Shown: one piece after another, positions 33,047 through 41,443 of the stretch
Layout: each line of letters begins with the position of its first letter
Numbering within the stretch: position 1 is the stretch's first letter
Assembly (NCBI RefSeq): GCF_009765275.1
Contig: NZ_VOPH01000003.1
Location: 496,001-560,000, forward strand
DNA length: 64,000 nt
Reading direction: 5' to 3'
Source of the DNA: Chachezhania sediminis
Lineage (GTDB): Bacteria > Pseudomonadota > Alphaproteobacteria > Rhodobacterales > Rhodobacteraceae
Notes under the pieces: generated by a model
The model's database searches: none
Told to the model about the DNA's origin: nothing
What the model saw: the letters and a program-made list of their open reading frames with translations, nothing else
Program-made: the position numbers and the translations under genes

Positions 33047-33982
33047 TCAAGAGACCAGCCGGGTCAGCGCCGCCTGATATTCTGCCGCCAGCCTTGCGAC
33101 GATCGTCTCGGTTGTCTCGATGCGCTCGACCGCTCCCGCGCCCTGGCCTGCGCCCAGCACATCTACCCAGGTCCGTACCCCTTCGGGTTTCGCTTGGTCC
33201 TGTGCACGCTTCGGTCCAGTCGGCATCGTGGCCAGATCGAGGCCGCTGCGGATGATGCTCTGGCTGAGATAATTCGCTGCCACACCAGAAAAGAGTGGTG
33301 TGTAGGTGATGTCGGCCGAACCGGCCTCGATCAACATTTGCCGGTAATCGGGGGAGGCCATGGATTCTTCCGCAGCGATAAAGCCCGTCCCTATATACGC
33401 CGCATCGGCTCCGGCCGCGCGCGCCGCAAGAACGCCCGCCCCGGTGGAGATCCCGCCCCCGATCAGCATCGGTCCGTCATGAATCCGCCGAACCTCATCT
33501 GCAAAGGCCATGGGCGACAGGGTCCCGCCATGGCCGCCCGCTCCGGCACAGACCAGAATCAGCCCGCTGCAGCCTGACGCCAGCGCCTTTTTTGCATGAC
33601 GCAGCGTGGCGACGTCATGAAGATGAATCCCGCCGTAGCCGATGACCTTTTGCGCAATCTCGGGCGGCGCGTGAAAACTTGTGATGACCACAGGAACCTT
33701 CTTCGCCATGCAGATCTCGAGATCTGCACCCAGCCGAGCGTTGGTTGGTGCGGCGATCAGGTTGACGCCCCAGGGCGTTCCCTCGGGCAGGCTTTGGGAA
33801 ATGCGGTCGCACCATTCGGCGAATTCTTCGGTCGTGCGCGCGTTCAGAGAGGGAAACGTGCCCAGAATCCCGGCGCGGCCCTGAGCGATGACCAGTTCGG
33901 GGCCTGACACCAGAAACATAGGGGCGCCGACAACCGGAACGCGCAAGTCGCCGAGCATGGTGCTTGAAGGGGATTGGGTCAT
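33047..33982 (-). CDS. Nitronate monooxygenase family flavoprotein
   Basis: This 311-residue TIM-barrel protein has VPVVGAPMFLVSGPELVIA, GAGGHGGTLS, IGGGISTGAGVLAARAAGADAAYIGTGF (in part) with the FMN-phosphate loop, and AAEES. The family comprises FMN enzymes oxidising nitronates (2-nitropropane dioxygenase), but also includes enoyl reductases and unassigned oxidases. In an acyl-CoA gene region it may act as a flavin reductase or oxidase on a pathway intermediate; this is inference. It is divergent from the racemase gene at 34080 with a GntR site between. Confidence 0.85.
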   Translation of the reverse strand: MTQSPSSTMLGDLRVPVVGAPMFLVSGPELVIAQGRAGILGTFPSLNARTTEEFAEWCDRISQSLPEGTPWGVNLIAAPTNARLGADLEICMAKKVPVVITSFHAPPEIAQKVIGYGGIHLHDVATLRHAKKALASGCSGLILVCAGAGGHGGTLSPMAFADEVRRIHDGPMLIGGGISTGAGVLAARAAGADAAYIGTGFIAAEESMASPDYRQMLIEAGSADITYTPLFSGVAANYLSQSIIRSGLDLATMPTGPKRAQDQAKPEGVRTWVDVLGAGQGAGAVERIETTETIVARLAAEYQAALTRLVS

Positions 33983-34044
33983 TGGCTGCGCTGTTCCTAT
34001 TGGTCGCAAAGAAGATGGCGACACCCTATTGCGCATAATGCGCC

Positions 34045-34059
34045 AATGGAAGTACCATT
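34045..34059. promoter_or_regulatory. GntR operator, subtype TGGTACTnCCA (minus-strand reading)
   Basis: AATGGAAGTACCATT lies in the 97-base region between divergent genes starting at 33982 and 34080. On the minus strand the core reads TGGTACTTCCA, identical to the site at 42522-42532. Confidence 0.7.
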
Positions 34060-34079
34060 GAAACGTTATAGGAGGAAAC

Positions 34080-35084
34080 ATGTCCGCCCCATTGTCAGGT
34101 ATTGCCGTTCTGGAGTTCGAAGGACTTGGGCCAGCGCCCTTTGCTGCGATGTGTCTGGCCGATCTTGGCGCCAGCGTGCGCAGGGTCACCCGGCCCGGAT
34201 CCGCATCGAAGTCCCCCATTGACCGAAGCCGCGATGACGTGGCGCTCGACCTCAAGACCGATGCAGGGGTCGAGGATGCGCGCGCCCTGATCGCCCAGGC
34301 CGACATCCTCATCGAAGGGTTCCGCCCCGGGAAGATGGAGCAACTGGGTCTGGGTCCGCAGGCCGCCCACGCGATCAATCCGCGCCTCGTATACGGGCGG
34401 ATGACCGGGTGGGGGCAGACGGGTCCGATGGCGCACTTGGCGGGGCACGACCTCAATTATCTCGGCTTGACCGGGTTGTTGTCGATGATGGGTGAGCCGG
34501 GACGTCCGCCAATGCCGCCTCTGAATCTGGTGGCCGATTATGGCGGCGGCGGAATGTATCTGGCGCTCGGGCTTGTCAGCGCGCTGTTTTCGGCCCGGAT
34601 TCACGGTGAAGGCGCAGTGGTCGACGCGACGATGATCCATGGTGCAAGCCACCTCGCCACGCTGTTCCATGGGATGGCGAATGGGGGCCGCTGGCGCCCT
34701 GAACGGCAGGCGAACCTGCTCGACGGCGGCGCTCCGTTCTATCGCACTTACGAGACGGCGGACGGTCGTTACCTCGCTGTCGGGTCCATCGAGCCGCAGT
34801 TCTGGCGAAATGCGCTGGCGGTTTTCGGGTTGCCAGAGCTTTTCGAGATGCAGATGGACCGCACGCAATGGCCCGCGCAAAGCCAGCAGCTTGCCAGCCG
34901 GATCGCCGACAAGACACTCGCCGAATGGGTGGCCGCCTTCGACGGCGTCGATGCCTGCGTCAGCCCTGTTCTGACACTCGGCGAGGCCAAGGAGCATCCG
35001 CAGATGGCGCCGTTCTTTGGCGAAACTGACGAAGGAAAAATGCCGCTTGCGGCGCCGCTGATCAAGCCCATGCAAGGAAGTTGA
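34080..35084 (+). CDS. CaiB/BaiF family protein, alpha-methylacyl-CoA racemase-like
   Basis: This 334-residue class III CoA-transferase-fold protein has the racemase-type segments GHDLNYLGLTG and PPLNLVADYGGGGMYLALGL, with the conserved Asp in VADYGGG and the His of GHDLNY. Alpha-methylacyl-CoA racemase interconverts (2R)- and (2S)-methylacyl-CoA so that branched or isoprenoid chains can be oxidised. GGAGGAAAC precedes the ATG. An acyl-CoA dehydrogenase gene starts 1 base after its stop codon, which fits this role. A shorter than usual C-terminus is noted (334 versus roughly 360-380). Confidence 0.85.
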   Translation: MSAPLSGIAVLEFEGLGPAPFAAMCLADLGASVRRVTRPGSASKSPIDRSRDDVALDLKTDAGVEDARALIAQADILIEGFRPGKMEQLGLGPQAAHAINPRLVYGRMTGWGQTGPMAHLAGHDLNYLGLTGLLSMMGEPGRPPMPPLNLVADYGGGGMYLALGLVSALFSARIHGEGAVVDATMIHGASHLATLFHGMANGGRWRPERQANLLDGGAPFYRTYETADGRYLAVGSIEPQFWRNALAVFGLPELFEMQMDRTQWPAQSQQLASRIADKTLAEWVAAFDGVDACVSPVLTLGEAKEHPQMAPFFGETDEGKMPLAAPLIKPMQGS

Positions 35085-35085
35085 A

Positions 35086-36252
35086 ATGCCCGATCCTGTC
35101 TGGATGACCCCAGAGATGTCTTATTTCAGGGACTCGGTTCGCAAGTTCTGCGAACGCGAGCTGTTGCCGAACGAACCCCATTGGGAGGCGCAGCAATGCG
35201 TCGATCCCGAAACGTGGATCAAGGCAGGTCAAGCGGGGTTGCTGTGTTGCGGAATCCCAGAGGAATACGGTGGCGGCGGCGGAAATTTCATGCACGAAGC
35301 CATCGCGTTCTCCGAACAGGCGCGGGCGCTGGCACCCGGCCTGGGGAACGCCGTCCATTCGGGTATCGTCGCGCATTACATCCATAGTTTCGCCAGCGAA
35401 GAGCAAAAGCAGGCATGGCTTCCCAAAATGGCCAGCGGCGAACTGGTTGGCGCGCTGGCAATGACGGAACCCGATGCGGGGTCGGATGTGCAGGGTATCC
35501 GCACCCGCGCCGTGAAGTCCGGTGACGAATTCGTCATTACAGGCAGCAAGACCTATATTTCCAACGGGACGCAGGCCGGCCTGATCTGCGTCGTGGCCAA
35601 GACTGACCCTGACGCGGGCGCCGGGGGGATTTCGATTTTCGCGGTCGAGGCTGACAAGGTCGTTGGCCTGCGTCGCGGCCAGCCTCTGCAGAAAATCGGG
35701 CTGCACTCGCAGGACACGTCAGAGCTGTTCTTCGACGACATGCGTGTCCCGGCCTCGGCGCTTCTGGGCGGGGTCGAAGGCAGGGGGTTCTATCAGCTGA
35801 TGGCGGAACTCGCGCGCGAGCGGGTCATCGCAGGGCTGGTCGCCATTGCCTGCGCCGAAAGAGCCATCGAAGAAACGGTGACCTTTACGGCCAATCGGAA
35901 GGTCTTCGGCAAGCCTTTGATAAAGATGCAGAATACCCGCTTCGTTCTCGCCGATTGCGCAACCAAGCTGTCGATGGCCCAAGCCTTCTTCGCACAATGC
36001 TCGCAGCAATTGCTGGACGGGCATCTGGACCCGGCCGAGGCAGCCAAGCTCAAGTATTTTGCCACCGACAGCTGCGGACAGATCGTGGATGCCTGTCTTC
36101 AGTTGCATGGGGGGGCGGGCTACATGGCAGAGTACCCGATTGCCAAGCTCTATCAGAACGTTCGCATCCATCGGATTCTCGCCGGGTCCAACGAGATCAT
36201 GCGTGAGCTGATCGCCCGGTCGCTGGACCCACTTGGCGGATCCGGTCGCTGA
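35086..36252 (+). CDS. Acyl-CoA dehydrogenase
   Basis: This 388-residue protein has ALAMTEPDAGSDVQGIRTRAV, SKTYISNGTQAGLI, LHSQDTSELFFDDMRVP and LHGGAGYMAEYPIAKLYQNVRIHRILAGSNEI (in part). Ala occupies the usual catalytic Glu position of the IYEGT motif, as in citronellyl- and other branched-chain acyl-CoA dehydrogenases that use a Glu from another helix. It is coupled to the upstream racemase-like gene (1-base gap), so a methyl-branched substrate is likely. Confidence 0.9.
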   Translation: MPDPVWMTPEMSYFRDSVRKFCERELLPNEPHWEAQQCVDPETWIKAGQAGLLCCGIPEEYGGGGGNFMHEAIAFSEQARALAPGLGNAVHSGIVAHYIHSFASEEQKQAWLPKMASGELVGALAMTEPDAGSDVQGIRTRAVKSGDEFVITGSKTYISNGTQAGLICVVAKTDPDAGAGGISIFAVEADKVVGLRRGQPLQKIGLHSQDTSELFFDDMRVPASALLGGVEGRGFYQLMAELARERVIAGLVAIACAERAIEETVTFTANRKVFGKPLIKMQNTRFVLADCATKLSMAQAFFAQCSQQLLDGHLDPAEAAKLKYFATDSCGQIVDACLQLHGGAGYMAEYPIAKLYQNVRIHRILAGSNEIMRELIARSLDPLGGSGR

Positions 36253-36259
36253 GCATTCC

Positions 36260-36307
36260 GCTGATCCGCCATGTCCGGGCAAAGGCGCTCAGATATGGCG
36301 GATCAGC
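36260..36307. terminator. Thirteen-base inverted repeat at a convergent gene end
   Basis: GCTGATCCGCCAT (36260-36272) and ATGGCGGATCAGC (36295-36307) are perfectly complementary with a 22-base loop, between the acyl-CoA dehydrogenase stop (36252) and the convergent SDR gene. The right arm lies in the last SDR codons. It probably ends transcription in both directions. No T-run is present. Confidence 0.55.
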
Positions 36308-37074
36308 AGCCCCCCGTCGACGGGAATAACGGCGCCGGTGATGTAACTTGCGCCCGGCTGGCTCAGGAACAGGATCGCATGGGCGATTTCCTCGGGCTTG
36401 GCGTAACGCCGCAGGGCTGTTCGGCGACGGGCATAGGTTTCGCGGTCCTTGGCCGAAATCCGGGCGGTCAGCGCAGTATCGACCGGGCCCGGAGCAATGG
36501 CGTTCACCGTGATCCCGTCTTTGCCCAACTCGACTGCAAGGCTGCGCGTAAGACCTGTAAGGCCAGCTTTTGCCGCCGCATAGGGGCTGAGCTGCGCGGT
36601 TGCCAGAATAGCTTCGGTCGAGGCGATATTCACGATCCGCGGATGTGGCGAACGACGCAAATGGGGCAGGGCGGCGCGCACCATGCGCGGCACAGCGGTC
36701 AGCATTACGTTCAGCGCAGCGGCCCATTTCTCGTCGTAGTCTTCGGACAGGATAGGCGCCCAGGGGCCATAGCCCGCATTGTTCACGATACAGTCCAGCC
36801 CGTCGAACGCGGTGGCCACCTCATCCACGACGCGGGCGATGGCCGTGCGATCGGTGACGTCCAGCACCCAGGCGCGGGCGGTTCCGCCAGCGTCACATAT
36901 CTCTTCGGCGACGCGTTCCGCTGCCGCGCCGTCCCGGTCCGTCACCGCAACCTGCGCTCCGCCACGACAGAAAAGCCGAGCCGTCGCGGCGCCGATGCCG
37001 CTTCCGGCGCCGGTGATCAGGACCGAGGCCCCCGTAACCGAAGCTGGATCGGCTTGCATGGAGTAGTGTCGCAT
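36289..37074 (-). CDS. Short-chain dehydrogenase/reductase
   Basis: This 261-residue SDR has TGAGSGIGAATA, an Asp at the end of strand 2 (VTDRDG) favouring NAD(H), NNAGYGPW, catalytic Ser in NIASTEAI, SPYAAAKAGL and the C-terminal ITGAVIPVDGG. It probably oxidises a hydroxyacyl-CoA or alcohol intermediate. ATG 37059 is an alternative start. It is divergent from the broken quinone oxidoreductase gene, with a GntR-type site between at 37104-37114. Confidence 0.88.
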   Translation of the reverse strand: MRHYSMQADPASVTGASVLITGAGSGIGAATARLFCRGGAQVAVTDRDGAAAERVAEEICDAGGTARAWVLDVTDRTAIARVVDEVATAFDGLDCIVNNAGYGPWAPILSEDYDEKWAAALNVMLTAVPRMVRAALPHLRRSPHPRIVNIASTEAILATAQLSPYAAAKAGLTGLTRSLAVELGKDGITVNAIAPGPVDTALTARISAKDRETYARRRTALRRYAKPEEIAHAILFLSQPGASYITGAVIPVDGGLLIRHI

Positions 37075-37103
37075 AGGTCTCGCCTTTTGTAGAATACTTA
37101 TTA

Positions 37104-37114
37104 AGGTAGGACCA
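37104..37114. promoter_or_regulatory. GntR operator, subtype TGGTAGRACCA
   Basis: AGGTAGGACCA differs from the TGGTAGGACCA form at 44436 (minus strand) only at its first base. It lies 30 bases before the SDR start (37074) and 60 before the divergent oxidoreductase remnant. Confidence 0.55.
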
Positions 37115-37173
37115 ATAAGCAGCGGTCGTCAACGGCCGCTCCCCTATTGTCGCTGCAATCCAGAGGACAGTTC

Positions 37174-38138
37174 ATGCCTGTCATTCTGTCTCGTTTGCCG
37201 GGCGGTCCTGAGAGCCTTGAATTGGCTGAAATAGGCATCCCCGCGCCCGACCCCGACGAGGTTCTGATCGAAGTCCATGCGGTGGCGCTGAATTACCCCG
37301 ACGCTCTGATCGTCGCTGATCGCTATCAAGTGCGACGCCAGCGGCTCTTCGTGCCAGCAATGGAACTCGCGGGCCGGGTGGTCGCGGTGGTCGCGGGCGT
37401 CACGCATCCCGAGATCGGCGAGCGTGTCATGGCGACCGGCCGTGGCGCCCTTGCTGAATTCGCGGTGACCGGGGCGGACAGTTGTTTTGCGATTCCACCT
37501 GACATGCCCTGCTATGACGCGGCAGCTTTGCACGTCACCTACGGAACCGCGCCGCATGCCCTGGCGGACCGAGGTCGGTCGAGACCGGGCGAGCGGCTTT
37601 TCGTTTTCGGCGCCTCGGGTAGTGTCGGACTGGCGGCCGTTCAGATCGGCATTGCAATGGGCGCTTATGTCGTGGCGGCCGCATCTCCGCAGGGCATGGC
37701 TGATCTCGCCGCGCAATCGGGCGCATCCCAGACGTTGGTCTATCCGCGCCTACCTTTGGATCTGCCTGCGCAGAAAACGCTGGGACGCGCGATAGCGGAG
37801 ATCTGTGCGCCCGGCACTGATGTGGCTTTCGATCAGGTGGGCGATGTCTATGCCAACTTGTCGTTGCGCGCGCTTGCATGGGGCGGGAGGTACCTTGCGG
37901 TTGGATTCCGCGGGCATCCCTGCGCTGGCAGCCAATCGTCTCCTTCTGAAATCTGCAGACGCTTTGGGCGTCTATTGGGGGGGCGTGGATCGAGCGGACC
38001 CCCGGCGCTTTGCCAGAAGAGGCCAGGAGACTGCTGGATTGGTGGAACGACGGGCATCAAGCCAGTGATATCGCGGGTCGTGGACTAAGGGATGCGCCCC
38101 GGGATTTTGCAGACCTGTTGCAACGCTCGGTCACCTGA
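37174..38138 (+). pseudogene. Quinone oxidoreductase/MDR family gene with two frameshifts
   Basis: The first 250 or so codons encode a medium-chain oxidoreductase (PVILSRLPGGPESLEL, VHAVALNYPD, LFVFGASGSVGLAAVQIG). After LAVGF at about 37905 the family sequence AGIPALAANRLLLKSADALGVYWG continues in the next frame. After a run of seven G residues near 37981 the true C-terminus (AWIERTPGALPEEARRLL to LLQRSVT) continues in the third frame, ending at 38138. Both lesions correspond to single added bases. Either the gene is decayed or, at the G-run, the sequence has an error. GAGGA precedes ATG 37174. Confidence 0.85.
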
Positions 38139-38196
38139 AAAGTCGTCGTTCGAGTCCGGGAAGGGCGCCAGGGGATCTAAATATTCATTGATTCAA

Positions 38197-38207
38197 TGGT
38201 AGAACCA
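38197..38207. promoter_or_regulatory. GntR operator, subtype TGGTAGRACCA
   Basis: TGGTAGAACCA, identical over all 11 bases to the site before the second GntR gene (52937-52947), lies 96 bases before the TRAP binding-protein start at 38303. Confidence 0.7.
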
Positions 38208-38302
38208 AGCTAGCGTTGCGACAGAAGGAACTTCGCGCATGCCTGCCTGCGACAGCCTGGGGCGACGCGGCGCGATATTCAGAACAGGGAGGAACCAGGA
38301 TT

Positions 38303-39370
38303 ATGAAGCAATTCGCTTTGCGCAAGGCATTGGCGACAGCCGTCATGGCAGCCCTTTTGCCCACGACCCTTACCGCACAGACAACGTATCACCTGCGTTT
38401 TGCCGATATCGGGCCGCCCCGTGGTGCGCGCGCAGAAGCGATGGAGCAATGGGCAAGCGAAATTAACAGCAGGTCGGACGGACAGGTCGAGATCGAGTTC
38501 TTCTGGGGAAGCGCGCTTGCCAGCCCCTCGTCTATGGTCGACGCGGTTGGCTCAGGTCTCGCCGATATGGGCCTGGTCGTCGCAGAATACAGCGCCCACC
38601 TGCCCCGTTTGCTGTACGCCAATGTCGCCTACATTGAAAACGATCCCTGGATCGCGATGCGGGCGACCTATGACACGCTGACGCAGTCCGACGCTGTGCG
38701 CGAGCAGGCGACAGAAAACGGCATCCATTTCCTGATGAACTTTGCGCCCGGTCCGATCCAGATCCTGAGCCGCGAGCCGATTTTGACGGTCGAGGACTTC
38801 AAGGGCATTCGCTACCGTTCCACTGGTGCCTGGCTCACCTGGGGCGAAAATATGGGCGCCGTTCCGGTCGCCTTGCCGATGCACGAAAGCTATCAGGCGA
38901 TCGAGCGCGGTATCGTCGATGCAATGTCGGGTTTCCTGAGCCCGATGATGGCCTACAAGCTTTACGAGGTCGTGCCGCATGTCACGATGGCCAATGCGGG
39001 TCAGACGAGCTCGTTTGGCATCGTGATCAACGAAGAACTCTTCGACAGCATGCCGGAAGACCTGCAGGCGATCCTCTCGGAGGCAAGCGTCGATCTGATG
39101 GACCATTACGGACAAGCCGTGATGGAAGAGACCGACGTGATCAGGGCGCGGCTGACGGAAGGGGTCGATGGTTTCCAGGTCCAGTTCCACGACCTGTCCG
39201 ACGACGAGATGGCGCGCTGGAAAGAACACGCGGCGTTCCAGATTCCGGCGTATATCGAAGAGACCAACGAAGGCGGCGCCGACGGCCAGGCGATCTGGGA
39301 TACCTATCAGGCCAATCTCGAACATTACCGCGAAATCGTTGCGACCGAGGGTTATCCTTGGGCCCGATGA
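38303..39370 (+). CDS. TRAP transporter substrate-binding protein, DctP family
   Basis: ATG 38303, with GGGAGGA upstream, gives a 355-residue protein with signal peptide (KALATAVMAALLPTTLTAQ). The mature part has DctP features: MEQWASEINSRSDGQVEIEFFWG (in part), VEDFKGIRYRSTGAWLTWGENM (in part) with the ligand-binding Arg region, and ALPMHESYQAIERGIVDAMSG. It feeds the DctQM permease encoded downstream. The GntR-type site 96 bases upstream suggests induction with the acyl-CoA genes. Confidence 0.92.
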   Translation: MKQFALRKALATAVMAALLPTTLTAQTTYHLRFADIGPPRGARAEAMEQWASEINSRSDGQVEIEFFWGSALASPSSMVDAVGSGLADMGLVVAEYSAHLPRLLYANVAYIENDPWIAMRATYDTLTQSDAVREQATENGIHFLMNFAPGPIQILSREPILTVEDFKGIRYRSTGAWLTWGENMGAVPVALPMHESYQAIERGIVDAMSGFLSPMMAYKLYEVVPHVTMANAGQTSSFGIVINEELFDSMPEDLQAILSEASVDLMDHYGQAVMEETDVIRARLTEGVDGFQVQFHDLSDDEMARWKEHAAFQIPAYIEETNEGGADGQAIWDTYQANLEHYREIVATEGYPWAR

Positions 39371-39397
39371 GCTCCTCGAACTTTCTTGTCTCTGACT

Positions 39398-39425
39398 CGG
39401 GCGCGATGCGCCCGGGTTCTTGCTA
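39398..39425 (+). terminator. Attenuator-like hairpin between DctP and DctQ genes
   Basis: CGGGCGC (39398-39404) and GCGCCCG (39408-39414) form a tight stem with a three-base loop followed by GGTTCTTGCT. Partial termination or mRNA processing here would give more binding protein than permease, a common need in TRAP operons. Confidence 0.55.
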
Positions 39426-39451
39426 AATAAAACCATGCGGGGAGCAGAGCC

Positions 39452-39964
39452 TTGAACAGGCTTATCGAAATCTATGACCGGACGATGGTTATCCTGGCCG
39501 CGATCACACTGACCATCTTGATGACGATGACCACGCTGTCGGCCTTGGGCCGCTACTTTTTCAACCGACCAGTGCCGGACAACGTGACCATCAGCCAGAT
39601 GATGATGGTCCTGATCGTCTTTTTGCCGCTCGCTTACGTGCAGAAGCTGCGCCATCATGTTTCCGTCACGCTTTTTACGGACTGGCTGCCGTCGCGCGGC
39701 ATGCGTCGGCTGCAAGGTTTCGGGTTGTTTCTCAGCCTGATTTTTTTCGGGCTCATCGCATTAACCGCAATCGCGGCAACCCTGAAAACCTACCATATCG
39801 GTGAGTCCACGCGCGGTGAGCTGGACCTTCCGACATGGCCGGCTCACGCCATTATGGCCGTCGGGCTGGTCGGTTTTGTCCTGCGCCTGTTGTTCGAGTT
39901 CGGCATGGCTCTCGTCGGTAAGACGACCGAGCCCGAATCCACCGAACAGACGGAAGGCGTCTGA
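39452..39964 (+). CDS. TRAP transporter small permease, DctQ family
   Basis: This 170-residue protein has four hydrophobic helices (MVILAAITLTILMTMTTLSAL, in part; MMMVLIVFLPLAYVQKL; GLFLSLIFFGLIALTAIAA; AHAIMAVGLVGFVLRLLFEF) and the DctQ-typical RHHVSVTLFTDWLP. It is the small integral subunit linking binding protein and channel. Its ATG is likely reached by TTG 39452 context with GGAG upstream (CGGGGAGCAGAGCC); the first codon at 39452 reads TTG. The DctM gene follows after 24 bases. Confidence 0.9.
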   Translation: MNRLIEIYDRTMVILAAITLTILMTMTTLSALGRYFFNRPVPDNVTISQMMMVLIVFLPLAYVQKLRHHVSVTLFTDWLPSRGMRRLQGFGLFLSLIFFGLIALTAIAATLKTYHIGESTRGELDLPTWPAHAIMAVGLVGFVLRLLFEFGMALVGKTTEPESTEQTEGV

Positions 39965-39988
39965 CGCGCTTCAATAAGGAAACAGAAC

Positions 39989-41332
39989 ATGGACCCCCTG
40001 CTTCTCGGAATTGGCGGGATCGTCGTGATGCTCGTCCTCGTCGCCCTGCGCGTGCCTCTGGCAGTGGCGCTTGGTATTGTCGGGGTCGGCGGCATGATGC
40101 TTTTCTTCGGCGCGCCCGCCAACCGGCCTATGAACCTCGAGCGCGGCTTCAACATTGCCTGGACCTATCTGACGAACGAACCCTACGAGGCCGTCGCAAG
40201 CTACACACTGATCGCCATTCCTCTTTTTCTTCTGATGGGGTTTGTCGCATTTTACTCCGGCTTCACGAAGGACATGTACGAGACCGGGCGCGCTTGGATG
40301 TCGGGCCTGCCCGGCGGACTGGCCATGGCAACCGTCGTCGGTTGCGCCATGTTCGCCGCTGTCAGCGGGTCGAGCCTTGCCACAGCGGCCGCGATGGGCA
40401 AGCTTGCCGTCCCCGAGATGATCCGGAACAAGTACGACAAGGGTCTTGCCACCGGGGTGGTCGCTCTCGGCGGGACGCTTGGAGCGCTGATTCCGCCCTC
40501 TATCCTGATGATCCTCTATGCGATCTTTACGGAGCAATCCGTGGGGCGCCTGTTGCAGGCAGGCATCGTGCCAGGTCTTCTCAGCGCGGCGATGTTCATG
40601 CTCTATATCGGCGTTCGCGCCACCATTCAGCCCGAATGGGCCCCCCGGCCGGGCCGGTCCAGCTGGAGCGAGAAAATGGGCTCACTCCGCGGTGTCTGGT
40701 CGGTGCTCGTGCTGTTCATACTGGTGATGGGGGGACTGTATTCGGGGATCGCTACAGCGACCGAAGCGGCCGCCGTCGGGGCCATCGGCGCCTATGCCAT
40801 CTCATTCCTGAGCCGAAGGCTCAACGGGAAGGCTCTGAAAAGCTCGATGGTCGAAACCGTGGTTCAGACCAGCAGCATCTTTGCAATCGTCGTCGGCGCG
40901 AAGGTTTTCATCGGCTTCATAACGCTGACCGGCGTCACCACAGTCATGTCGGACTTCTTCCTGCATCTGGATATCCCACCCTTCGCCGTCCTGCTGATGA
41001 TCTCGCTCATGTACATTATCCTGGGCACGTTCATGGAGCCACTTGGCATCATGCTGTTGACCCTGCCCGTGGTGATCCCGGTCATCGACGGGCTGGGATA
41101 TGATCTGATCTGGTTCGGGATCATCCTGATCAAGCTCTTGGAGATCGGAATGATCACCCCCCCTCTTGGATTGAACGTCTTCATCCTGAAGGGCGTTGTC
41201 GGAAACGAGGTGAAGCTTGAGACAATCTTCCGCGGCGTTGCAGGTTTCCTGCTGATCGACTTGGTCACACTGCTGCTGTTGTTGAGTTTCCCGATCATCA
41301 CGCTCTGGCTGCCAAACAGCCTTTGGGGGTGA
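39989..41332 (+). CDS. TRAP transporter large permease, DctM family
   Basis: This 447-residue membrane protein has about 12 helices and the family-typical IPLFLLMGFVAFYSGFTKDMYE (in part), AAVSGSSLATAAAMGKL, LGALIPPSILMILYAIFTEQSVG and LGTFMEPLGIMLLTLPV. It is the channel subunit of the second DctPQM system. It ends 20 bases before a strong bidirectional terminator. Confidence 0.94.
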   Translation: MDPLLLGIGGIVVMLVLVALRVPLAVALGIVGVGGMMLFFGAPANRPMNLERGFNIAWTYLTNEPYEAVASYTLIAIPLFLLMGFVAFYSGFTKDMYETGRAWMSGLPGGLAMATVVGCAMFAAVSGSSLATAAAMGKLAVPEMIRNKYDKGLATGVVALGGTLGALIPPSILMILYAIFTEQSVGRLLQAGIVPGLLSAAMFMLYIGVRATIQPEWAPRPGRSSWSEKMGSLRGVWSVLVLFILVMGGLYSGIATATEAAAVGAIGAYAISFLSRRLNGKALKSSMVETVVQTSSIFAIVVGAKVFIGFITLTGVTTVMSDFFLHLDIPPFAVLLMISLMYIILGTFMEPLGIMLLTLPVVIPVIDGLGYDLIWFGIILIKLLEIGMITPPLGLNVFILKGVVGNEVKLETIFRGVAGFLLIDLVTLLLLLSFPIITLWLPNSLWG

Positions 41333-41351
41333 TCGCGGACTGCAGAACCCA

Positions 41352-41381
41352 AAACGGCCCCCGCACGTGCGGGGGCCGTTT
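41352..41381. terminator. Bidirectional intrinsic terminator
   Basis: AAACGGCCCCCGCAC and GTGCGGGGGCCGTTT are adjacent, forming a 15-base perfect palindrome in total length 30, with A and T ends. It closes the TRAP operon and the convergent zinc-type oxidoreductase gene. Confidence 0.9.
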
Positions 41382-41443
41382 CCATTGCGCAGGACCGGAT
41401 CAGAGGCTCTGACTTTTCCGGCGATACGGTTGACTAGTTTTCG

